NCBI GenBank assembly: GCA_910586545.1
Contig: CAJUIQ010000045.1
Coordinates: 1-9,633 of the forward strand
DNA from: an uncultured Eubacteriales bacterium
GTDB lineage: Bacteria > Bacillota > Clostridia > Oscillospirales > CAG-272
Direction: 5' to 3'
Length of the DNA: 9,633 nt
Shown: positions 1 through 5,864 of the stretch, in pieces
Layout of the letters: the number at the start of each line of letters is the position of its first letter
Numbering within the stretch: position 1 is the first letter of the stretch
Position numbers and translations under genes: made by a program
The notes under the pieces: generated by a model
The model's database searches: none
Told to the model about the DNA's origin: nothing
What the model saw: only the letters and a program-made list of their open reading frames with translations

Positions 1-280
1 GTCTGCCGGCTAAAATTCGGGCTGCGCCTTCCGCGGCGGAACGAACAGGGACCATTTCCGACGCAGGAATAGCAGCGGTATGTCCCTTATAAAAGCGGTA
101 TACCTGGGTAAGCGTATGTAAATGTCCTTTTGCCTGCTGCCCCAAGCTGTGAAATTGTATCCTTTCCTGACGGTTTTTCGCCTGTTTTTCCAAAGCGGAA
201 CAAATATGGATTTCACGGTTTTTACAGCGCATCGCCTTTTCCAGCATACGGATTCTATTTTGCAGTACAGATTCGTTCAT
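1..280 (-). CDS. Ferritin-like (rubrerythrin-type) small protein, partial
   Basis: The frame is open from ATG 280 to the left edge (93 full codons), so the C-terminus is missing. Residues 5-35 and 38-64 look like two amphipathic helices. The second ends in a GHLHTL...VYRFYKG pattern that resembles the second helix of a rubrerythrin-like four-helix bundle (the 'ExxH...L..iY...G' region). Residues 80-93 may begin the third helix. The Glu three residues before His53 that would normally bind iron appears to be Ala50, so iron binding is doubtful; Glu23 could be the ligand of the first helix. The start is supported by GGGGTGAT about 8 nt upstream. The gene lies 66 nt after the acyl-CoA synthetase on the same strand, so co-transcription is likely. 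The family call rests on pattern only, and a different helical protein is possible. That a protein begins here is more certain than what it does. Confidence 0.6.
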   Translation of the reverse strand, partial: MNESVLQNRIRMLEKAMRCKNREIHICSALEKQAKNRQERIQFHSLGQQAKGHLHTLTQVYRFYKGHTAAIPASEMVPVRSAAEGAARILAGR

Positions 281-290
281 AATATAACAT

Positions 291-325
291 CACCCCTTTG
301 CACACAGTGTATGTACAAAGGGGTG
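291..325 (-). promoter_or_regulatory. Inverted repeat overlapping the ribosome binding site of the ferritin-like gene
   Basis: A perfect 10-bp inverted repeat (CACCCCTTTG / CAAAGGGGTG, 291-300 and 316-325) encloses a 15-nt loop with its own small dyad, ACAC/GTGT. Read on the minus strand, the downstream arm holds GGGGTG of the Shine-Dalgarno for the gene starting at 280. In an mRNA that reads through from the acyl-CoA synthetase, the hairpin would mask that site. No T-run follows the stem on the minus strand, so it does not look like an intrinsic terminator. It could also be a protein-binding operator. The repeat is seen directly; its role is inferred. Confidence 0.6.
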
Positions 326-346
326 AATCCGTTATCTTTATAAGAA

Positions 347-2113
347 TTATTCCGCTTTATGTTTTTCCGCATCTTTTGCCCGAATTTCGGTACGACGAAT
401 TTTTCCACTGGTAGTCTTAGGCAGTTCCGCTACAAATTCCACAATACGAGGGTATTTATACGGCGCAGTCACTTTCTTTACATGATTTTGCAGTTCCTTT
501 TTCAGTTCATCAGAAGGGGCAAATCCTTTTGCTAAAACAATAGTAGCCTTTACTACCTGACCACGAATCGGATCCGGCGCGGCTGTAACAGCGCATTCCA
601 ACACAGAAGGATGTGTCATCAGCGCACTTTCCACCTCAAATGGACCGATTCGATATCCGGAGCACTTGATTACATCGTCTCCTCTTCCCTCAAACCATAA
701 GTATCCGTCCGAATCCCTCCATGCCAGGTCTCCGGTATCGTACATACCGTCTCTCCAGGCCTTTTCCTGTGCCGCCGCATCCTTTCGATAATCGGTAAAA
801 AGACCTACAGGATGTTCTGCGCTGGCGTTCCGTACAACGATTCTTCCAACCGTGCCATCTTCACAGGAGACGCCTTCCTCATCTACAATATCGATATCAT
901 ATAGAGGAGAGGGCAGACCCGTAGACCCCTGTTTGATTGGATCCCAACCAAAATTCGCTATAATAACAGCCGTTTCTGTCTGTCCGAATCCCTCGTGAAT
1001 CTCTAAACCGGTGGCTTCCTTAAAGCGATAGAACACCTCTGGATTCAGCGGTTCTCCCGCCGTAGTACAGTGATGGATAGAAGTAAAATCCCCCTTGGAC
1101 AAATCTTCCTTAATTAAAAATCGATATATCGTAGGCGGTGCGCAAAAGGTGGTGGGACGTACTTCTCCGATTACACGCATGAGAAAGTCCGGATGAAAAC
1201 GTCCTGTGTCAAAGGCAACCAATGCACTGCCCGCAATCCACTGGCCATAAATTTTGCCCCATCCAAATTTCGCCCATCCGGAGTCGGCCATAGTAAAATG
1301 GATACCATCGTCTTCAACCTGCTGCCAATATTTCGCAGTGGTAATATGTCCCAGAGGATATGTAAAGTTATGAGCAATCATTTTGGGCATACCCGTTGTG
1401 CCGGAAGAAAAATAAATCAGCATCGTGTCGTCCGTACAGGGCGCATTCTCTCCGGTGGGACGGATAAACTCCGCAGACGCCGCCTGCATCTCAGCGCGGA
1501 AATCCAAAAACTCATCGCCATACCGTGCCTGCACATCGTCACCAACAAGGGCAATTGTCCGTACTCCTGGACACGCTTCCCTGCTGGCACGCATATGCTG
1601 AATCACTTCGTCGTCCTCAGCCATGCAAACCATTTTTACATCCGCACACTCGCAGCGATATATAATATCCTTAGGAGTAAGCTGATAGGTAGCCGGGATC
1701 ACAGTAGCGCCAAGCTTCGCCAGCGCAATAATGATCAGCCACGCCTCCGGGCGCTCCTTCATCATCATCATAACCACATCTCCCCGCCCAATTCCGCAGG
1801 AAGCAAACATATTTGCGCACTGATCCGACAGACGTTTTATATCCCCAAAACTATAGCGGGTAATAGTATCGCTTTCATCTACATGGATCAGCGCCTGCTT
1901 TTCGGGACACAGACGCGCATATTCATCTACAACATCATAACCGAAATTGAAATTTTCCGGAATATTAACCTTATAGTTTTTCTTAAAATCCGCGTAAGAA
2001 TCAAATTCTATGCGCGGCAAAAATTTGGACAAAAGATTCATTGAACAACCATGCCTTTCTTCGCCTCTGCACATCTGCGCAAAGACAGCGTGAAAACCGT
2101 GTATTTGGAGCAA
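347..2113 (-). CDS. Acyl-CoA synthetase (AMP-forming, ANL superfamily, MACS-like)
   Basis: A cytoplasmic enzyme predicted to activate a carboxylic acid to its acyl-AMP with ATP and then to the CoA thioester. All ANL core motifs are present (numbered from the TTG at 2113): P-loop YFSSGTTGMPK at 234-244, GFGQTET at 375-381, YDTGD at 458-462, GRGDDVIKCSGYRIG at 476-490, and PKTTSGKIRR at 565-574 with the adenylation lysine Lys571. The segment around 276-292 (ADSGW...GQW) resembles the medium-chain acyl-CoA synthetase (ACSM) branch, so medium-chain, branched or aromatic acids are likelier substrates than acetate. The start is uncertain. TTG 2113 has AAGGAG 6 nt upstream and a promoter at a fitting distance. 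The family normally begins at Met25 (ATG 2041, MNLLSKFL), where only GAAAGG 12 nt upstream is seen; that would give 564 residues. The gene follows the XRE-cupin regulator, a common pairing that suggests local control. Confidence 0.95.
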   Translation of the reverse strand: MLQIHGFHAVFAQMCRGEERHGCSMNLLSKFLPRIEFDSYADFKKNYKVNIPENFNFGYDVVDEYARLCPEKQALIHVDESDTITRYSFGDIKRLSDQCANMFASCGIGRGDVVMMMMKERPEAWLIIIALAKLGATVIPATYQLTPKDIIYRCECADVKMVCMAEDDEVIQHMRASREACPGVRTIALVGDDVQARYGDEFLDFRAEMQAASAEFIRPTGENAPCTDDTMLIYFSSGTTGMPKMIAHNFTYPLGHITTAKYWQQVEDDGIHFTMADSGWAKFGWGKIYGQWIAGSALVAFDTGRFHPDFLMRVIGEVRPTTFCAPPTIYRFLIKEDLSKGDFTSIHHCTTAGEPLNPEVFYRFKEATGLEIHEGFGQTETAVIIANFGWDPIKQGSTGLPSPLYDIDIVDEEGVSCEDGTVGRIVVRNASAEHPVGLFTDYRKDAAAQEKAWRDGMYDTGDLAWRDSDGYLWFEGRGDDVIKCSGYRIGPFEVESALMTHPSVLECAVTAAPDPIRGQVVKATIVLAKGFAPSDELKKELQNHVKKVTAPYKYPRIVEFVAELPKTTSGKIRRTEIRAKDAEKHKAE

Positions 2114-2148
2114 GGTTTTCTCCTTTTTTTCACACCAGACACCTTTTT

Positions 2149-2176
2149 ATTATATTTTAAGGGACAATATTGTCAC
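2149..2176 (-). promoter_or_regulatory. Predicted promoter of the acyl-CoA synthetase
   Basis: On the minus strand GTGACA (2176-2171) and TATAAT (2154-2149) are separated by 16 bp. The -10 is a perfect consensus and the -35 matches at five of six positions. A start near 2142 would give a short leader carrying AAGGAG at 2125-2120 before the TTG at 2113. The -35 overlaps the regulator's stop codon and a 12-bp palindrome. Confidence 0.55.
2163..2174. promoter_or_regulatory. 12-bp palindrome, candidate operator
   Basis: GACAATATTGTC is a perfect palindrome that overlaps the predicted -35 of the acyl-CoA synthetase promoter and the stop codon of the XRE-cupin gene. One half-site, GACAAT, recurs at 2790-2795 beside the -35 of the regulator's own promoter. 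That would fit binding by the XRE-cupin protein at both places, but nothing beyond position and symmetry supports it. Confidence 0.4.
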
Positions 2177-2721
2177 TCATTGATCACAGTAAGGAATCGA
2201 GCAGGCGTATCCACACAATGCTGACCGTGGGGGATGCTCGGATTAAAATAAATGCTGTCGCCGGCGCGGAGTACATGCTCCCTCTGGCCAATGGTTACAA
2301 CCACAGCGCCTTCCAGCACAAAGTTAAATTCCTGCCCCGCATGCGTGACCAATTCCGGTTTTTCCGCAGACGGCTGAAGCGATACAATCATTGGTTCCAT
2401 TTCTCTGCTGATAAAATTGTAGGCAAGAGAAGTAAACTGATATCCTGCAAACCGCTCCACGCTGACGCCCTTCCCGCCGCGGACGATTGTATAGTCTGCC
2501 ATACGCGGATTGTCGCCGCATAATAGAACGGTGGGATCCACACCAAACTCGCTGGCGATTAGATACAATTTTCCCACAGGAATGTCGTCCTGTGCGTTTT
2601 CATATGCCAGATACTCCGCCTCGCTGGTTCCGATTTTCTCAGCAATCACCCCTGCGGGGATACCCAAAATCTCCCGCATTTCGCGCACGCGAGATGCGAT
2701 CATTTTTAATTCGTCAATCAT
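2173..2721 (-). CDS. XRE-family regulator with C-terminal cupin domain
   Basis: A 182-residue DNA-binding protein. Residues 8-62 form an XRE helix-turn-helix (RVREMREILG, VIAEKIGTS, LAYENAQDDIPVGKLYLIASEFGVDP). Residues 108-180 form a single cupin barrel. Cupin motif 1 is recognisable as HAGQEFNFVLEG at 127-138 (His127, Glu131), and motif 2 is GDSIYFNPSIPHGQH at 154-168 (His165). Such proteins usually sense a small ligand with the cupin and regulate nearby genes. The start at ATG 2721 is chosen because GGAAAGG lies 9 nt upstream. ATG 2727 is only 3 nt from that site, and the longer frame back to 2775 would overlap the -10 element. It lies 59 bp before the acyl-CoA synthetase on the same strand, so it probably controls that gene and perhaps itself. 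The ligand cannot be read from the sequence. Confidence 0.92.
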   Translation of the reverse strand: MIDELKMIASRVREMREILGIPAGVIAEKIGTSEAEYLAYENAQDDIPVGKLYLIASEFGVDPTVLLCGDNPRMADYTIVRGGKGVSVERFAGYQFTSLAYNFISREMEPMIVSLQPSAEKPELVTHAGQEFNFVLEGAVVVTIGQREHVLRAGDSIYFNPSIPHGQHCVDTPARFLTVINE

Positions 2722-2765
2722 AATCATAATCCTTTCCAAGGTAGATCCCTTATGAATATGGAAGT

Positions 2766-2794
2766 AGTATAACACAAATTTGCAAAATTGACAA
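2766..2794 (-). promoter_or_regulatory. Predicted promoter of the XRE-cupin regulator
   Basis: On the minus strand TTGTCA (2794-2789) and TATACT (2771-2766) are separated by exactly 17 bp. The spacer holds an 8-bp palindrome, CAAATTTG (2775-2782), and AATTGACAATT (2786-2796) is a dyad across the -35. Both are possible operator sites for autoregulation. The -10 overlaps the start of the longer reading frame, which supports ATG 2721 as the true start. Confidence 0.7.
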
Positions 2795-2857
2795 TTATTT
2801 TTTTATAATACCTTCCTAATTTTAAAAGAAATTCTGCATATTTTGCATGTCCCGCTA

Positions 2858-2886
2858 TTGCTTTTTTCTTCCATGTACCGTATAAT
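2858..2886 (+). promoter_or_regulatory. Predicted promoter of the acyltransferase/ACT/UPF0210 unit
   Basis: TTGCTT (2858-2863) and a perfect TATAAT (2881-2886) are separated by 17 bp. The predicted start, near 2893, lies about 26 nt before ATG 2919. It is divergent from the regulator's promoter; the two -10 elements are about 110 bp apart, so one bound regulator could affect both. Confidence 0.7.
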
Positions 2887-2918
2887 AAAAAGGATTTTAA
2901 TATAGAAAGAATGGCCTT

Positions 2919-3827
2919 ATGAAAACTGAACTACAAAACTTTTTGGATCAATTTCCCTATCCTGCAGAAGCCCAAACGACGCTTTTGCAGGGATTGGACC
3001 AAATTCTTGCAAATGCAGACGCCTCTCGTCTGCTGCTCACCCCAATAGAAGCCTACAAAAGCGGTGCAGCGGTAAACTTTGCAACTGCCATACGAGAAGC
3101 TGCTGCTGCCGGCGCTGCCGCTGGCGTACACGAATATACTGCTCAGTTTCTTTTGTTTGCCTGTCTGGGAGAACCTTTGCGGCTGCGCTATAAAGAAAAA
3201 GGAATAGATGCGTCAATTTGGTATGATTCCATGATGGATCTGCTATACAAACTGAACGAATGTTATGCGGTCCATGGCGTGTGGGGTACCTTTGTCGCTT
3301 TTTGGTTCGACCGCTTTTTTGAAATGACCCGATTTGCTCTTGGGCGGCTGCAATTTGAAGAAGCAACGTACCATTTAACCGACTCCTACAGCGGACATGG
3401 TATAACCATGAAGCGAGGCGAAAAGAAAGTGCTGAATGTCCACATCCCCTCCAGCGGTCCGCTGTATCGCGATGATGTACTGGATTCCTACAGACGCGCC
3501 TATCATTTTTATAACGATTTAACAATTAACGGCTTGCTGCCTATCATATGCGAATCCTGGCTGCTGTACGACAGAATGCAAGAATTTTTGTCTGCCGACT
3601 CCAACATCCTTCGTTTTCAGCAAGACTTTGAAATTGTAAAAAGCATTGAAATTGGCGGCTTTGATGACTGCTGGCGCATTTATAATATAAATTATCCCGG
3701 TGATCCCGCTCTGCTGCCCAGAAAAACCTCCCTGCAGCGCAGATATGCAGACTGGCTTGCCGCTGGCGGCGTGTCGGGAGTCGGATACGGTATCCTTTGG
3801 TTTGATGGAGAAAAAGTTGTAAAATAA
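2919..3827 (+). CDS. Predicted acyltransferase (NAT_N / GNAT_C-type two-domain protein)
   Basis: A soluble 302-residue protein without signal peptide or membrane segment. It resembles the 'acyltransferase domain-containing protein' family of Clostridia, with a helical N-terminal domain (about 1-130) and a GNAT-like C-terminal domain (about 135-295). Recognisable C-terminal motifs are VHIPSSGPL at 174-182, CESWLLYDRM at 211-220, SNILRFQQDF at 228-237, and TSLQRRYADWLAAGG at 270-284. GNAT-type enzymes move an acyl group from acyl-CoA to an acceptor; the acceptor here is unknown and catalysis is inferred from fold only. Residues 59-70 are an Ala-rich stretch inside the N-terminal helices. The ribosome binding site is weak: AGAAAG lies about 9 nt before the ATG. 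It is first in a three-gene unit, with the ACT gene 20 nt downstream, and diverges from the acyl-CoA synthetase branch, which could make a CoA thioester donor. That link is speculative. Confidence 0.7.
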   Translation: MKTELQNFLDQFPYPAEAQTTLLQGLDQILANADASRLLLTPIEAYKSGAAVNFATAIREAAAAGAAAGVHEYTAQFLLFACLGEPLRLRYKEKGIDASIWYDSMMDLLYKLNECYAVHGVWGTFVAFWFDRFFEMTRFALGRLQFEEATYHLTDSYSGHGITMKRGEKKVLNVHIPSSGPLYRDDVLDSYRRAYHFYNDLTINGLLPIICESWLLYDRMQEFLSADSNILRFQQDFEIVKSIEIGGFDDCWRIYNINYPGDPALLPRKTSLQRRYADWLAAGGVSGVGYGILWFDGEKVVK

Positions 3828-3847
3828 ATCTATTTAGGAGTAGAAAT

Positions 3848-4117
3848 ATGCGAGCAATAATATCTGTAATTGGAAAAGATACCTTTGGAATTTTGGCGAA
3901 GGTTAGCTCCGTCTGTTTTGAAAACCGCGCTAACGTGGTAGACGTAAATCAGTCGATTCTTCAAGACATGTTTGTAATGGTCATGATGTTGGACATATCA
4001 GATAAGGACTGTGACTTTTCAAGTTTGAAAGGCGATTTAGAAGCGCTGGGCGTACAGCTCGGTATGCAGATCAACATCATGCACGAAGATATCTTCAATT
4101 CCATGCATAGAATCTGA
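3848..4117 (+). CDS. ACT-domain protein, UPF0237 family
   Basis: An 89-residue protein made of a single ACT domain. The N-terminal signature is clear: VIGKDTFGILAKVSSVCFENRANVVDVNQSI begins a beta-alpha-beta fold at residue 7, with the Gly-Ile turn (GIL, 14-16) where amino acids or other small ligands bind between ACT subunits. Its length is normal for UPF0237, whose members are distantly like the GcvR regulator. AGGAG lies 7-8 nt upstream of the ATG. It stands 11 nt before the UPF0210 gene, and the two families are neighbours in many Firmicutes (for example the Streptococcus pneumoniae pair), which suggests a shared role. The ACT protein may sense a metabolite for its partner. No biochemical function is established. 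Confidence 0.93.
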   Translation: MRAIISVIGKDTFGILAKVSSVCFENRANVVDVNQSILQDMFVMVMMLDISDKDCDFSSLKGDLEALGVQLGMQINIMHEDIFNSMHRI

Positions 4118-4128
4118 AAGGGGTACCC

Positions 4129-5487
4129 ATGCTGAATTTAGGCGATATAATGGAAACCATAAATATGATCCAGAACGAAAATCTGGACATACGTACTATC
4201 ACTATGGGAATTTCCCTGCTGGACTGCTGCGACAGTGATATTGACGCTTCCTGTAAAAAGGTATATGAGAAAATCCTGCGCAAAGCTGGAGATTTAGTCA
4301 CCGTAGGAGAGGATATCTCTAAACTGTATGGAATCCCGATTATCAACAAGCGCGTTTCTGTAACTCCGATTGCCATGTTGGTAGCCGTAAGCGGAGGAGA
4401 TCCTGTAAAGTATGCCAAAACCCTGGATCGGGCCGGCAAAGAAATCGGCGTCAATTTTATCGGCGGCTATTCCGCATTGGTACATAAAGGCTTCTCTGCG
4501 GGAGATCTGGAACTGATTCGCTCGATTCCACAAGCCCTCAGCGAAACAGATCAGGTCTGTTCCTCAGTAAACGTAGGTACCACGAAAGCCGGTATTAACA
4601 TGGATGCAGTCGCACTCATGGGACAGGTAATCACAGACGCTGCAAAATATACAGCGGATAGAAATTGTATCGGCCCTGCAAAATTGGTGGTATTCTGCAA
4701 CGCACCCGAAGATAATCCCTTCATGGCCGGCGCATTTCATGGGGTCGGTGAATCGGATTGCGTCATCAACGTGGGCGTATCCGGCCCCGGCGTTGTACGG
4801 GCAGCCCTTTCCAAATATCCGGATGCAGATTTAAACCGTATTGCGGATATTATCAAGAAAACAGCCTTTAAAATCACCAGAATGGGTCAGTTAGTTGGTA
4901 CAGAAGCCTCCAAACGGCTGGGCGTTCCGTTTGGTATCGTAGACTTATCTCTGGCGCCTACTCCGGCAGTAGGCGACTCTGTTGCACATATTTTGGAAGA
5001 AATGGGACTGGAAATGTGCGGCACCCATGGTACTACGGCAGCATTAGCTCTGTTGAACGACGCAGTAAAAAAAGGCGGCGTCATGGCCTCTTCCAATGTT
5101 GGTGGACTCTCCGGCGCCTTTATTCCGGTATCTTAAGATGCGGGGATGATCGCAGCGGCCAAGGCCGGCGTATTAAATATTGAAAAGTTGGAAGCTATGA
5201 CCAGCGTCTGTTCCGTTGGGTTAGACATGATTGTTGTTCCTGGCGACACGAAGCCAGAAGTACTCTCCGCAATCATTGCGGACGAGGCCGCTATTGGTAT
5301 GGTAAATACGAAAACCACCGCTGTACGCATTATTCCGGCTATTGGTAAAGATATCGGCGACACACTGGAATTCGGCGGCCTGCTCGGCAGCGGCCCCGTA
5401 ATGCGGCTAAACAAAAACGAGTCTCCTGCAAAGTTCATTGCAAGAGGCGGGCGGATTCCAGCTCCCCTGCAAAGCTTGAAAAACTGA
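4129..5487 (+). pseudogene. UPF0210 (PFL-like fold) protein gene interrupted by an in-frame TAA
   Basis: The frame from ATG 4129 encodes a UPF0210/DUF711 protein, a family with a pyruvate formate-lyase-like fold and no settled function. Typical stretches include ENLDIRTITMGISLLDCCDSD near the start and GESDCVINVGVSGPG around residues 204-218. A TAA at 5134-5136 (codon 336) interrupts the family motif FIPVS-E-DAGMIAAA. Glu (GAA) is expected there, so one G-to-T change explains the stop. The frame then continues to the TGA ending at 5487, giving a total of 452 codons, the usual family length, and ends in the family's C-terminus GGRIPAPLQSLKN. The 116 residues after the stop show no other damage, so the change is recent or is a sequence error. 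As written, a 335-residue truncated protein would be made. ATG 5146 has no proper ribosome binding site. AAAGGGG precedes ATG 4129 by 5 nt. Readthrough is possible but TAA is rarely recoded. Confidence 0.9.
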
Positions 5488-5523
5488 AGAAATCCCCTGC
5501 TGATACATGGAAAAACTGCTTTC

Positions 5524-5558
5524 AAAAACGGCGCAGCTTGTTAAGCTGCGCCGTTTTT
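5524..5558 (+). terminator. Intrinsic terminator, possibly bidirectional
   Basis: A perfect 16-bp stem (AAAAACGGCGCAGCTT / AAGCTGCGCCGTTTTT) with a 3-nt loop is followed by the T-run that closes the stem. It lies 36 nt after the UPF0210 stop and ends that transcription unit. The A-run on the left arm would serve as a T-run on the other strand, although no gene on that strand points at it here. Confidence 0.95.
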
Positions 5559-5750
5559 CTCCGTGGTTTATCCTCACAGAATTAAATATTTATATGTCTG
5601 AACGGGTGCTTTCTTCACATTGGGTACATATACATTGTAAAGAACCCCGAATGTCGATCCGATGGCGCTTCTTTTCTGTTTGCCAACAAAATTTTAAAGT
5701 TTGTTAGATGCTATTTTTCGAGAGTATTTCATAAAAATCCTGCTAAGTCG
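5559..5750. other. Intergenic stretch without recognised gene
   Basis: Between the terminator and the moxR promoter I see no credible coding frame, RNA gene or long repeat. A short dyad, AACAAA...TTTGTT, lies near 5685-5705. The only open frame on the plus strand begins upstream of the terminator and reads through its stem, so it is not a gene. Confidence 0.5.
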
Positions 5751-5779
5751 TTGTATTTTTCCACAATAGATGTTATACT
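5751..5779 (+). promoter_or_regulatory. Predicted extended -10 promoter of the moxR operon
   Basis: TTGTAT (5751-5756) and TATACT (5774-5779) are separated by 17 bp, and TG at 5771-5772 gives an extended -10 element. The predicted start near 5786 leaves a leader of about 79 nt before ATG 5865. A TTGACA at 5803-5808 has no matching -10 element and is less likely. Confidence 0.65.
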
Positions 5780-5827
5780 GGTTTTAGTAGTTATTGTTTC
5801 TTTTGACAATATATCTTGATTTTTTAC

Positions 5828-5852
5828 AGGAGGACTCCGTACAAAAATACGG
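5828..5852 (+). promoter_or_regulatory. Consensus Shine-Dalgarno with small hairpin before moxR
   Basis: AGGAGG (5828-5833) lies 31 nt before ATG 5865, too far for direct use. Between them CCGTA (5837-5841) and TACGG (5848-5852) can pair around a 6-nt loop. Folding would bring AGGAGG to about 15 nt from the ATG. No ATG, GTG or TTG in the moxR frame lies within normal reach. An ATG at 5855 in another frame would encode only six residues overlapping the moxR start. Confidence 0.5.
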
Positions 5853-5864
5853 GAATGCAAACCT

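Noticed and set aside
10..216. Minus-strand ORF of 68 codons at the left edge
   Set aside because: It overlaps the open frame from ATG 280 in a different phase and has no ribosome binding site. The frame from 280 has a good one.
291..325. Terminator after the acyl-CoA synthetase
   Set aside because: The stem is followed by ATGTTATATT rather than a T-run on the minus strand and overlaps a ribosome binding site.
122..343. Plus-strand ORF of 73 codons at the left edge
   Set aside because: It is opposite the supported minus-strand frame starting at 280 and runs across the inverted repeat.
1193..2044. Long plus-strand open frame (283 codons) opposite the acyl-CoA synthetase
   Set aside because: It is antisense to a gene with every family motif intact, shows no recognisable domain, and its composition looks like a mirror of the coding strand.
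2788..2809. TTGACA and TATAAT on the plus strand in the divergent region
   Set aside because: The spacer is only 10 bp, too short for a sigma-A promoter; the pair at 2858-2886 is correctly spaced.
5134..5136. Selenocysteine or pyrrolysine recoding in UPF0210
   Set aside because: The codon is TAA, not TGA or TAG, and the family position is Glu.
5146..5487. Separate 113-residue gene after the UPF0210 stop
   Set aside because: It is in the same frame, matches the C-terminal third of UPF0210 and has no ribosome binding site at ATG 5146, so it is better described as the downstream piece of an interrupted gene.
5507..5707. 66-codon plus-strand ORF after UPF0210
   Set aside because: It reads straight through the intrinsic terminator stem, lacks a ribosome binding site and resembles no family.
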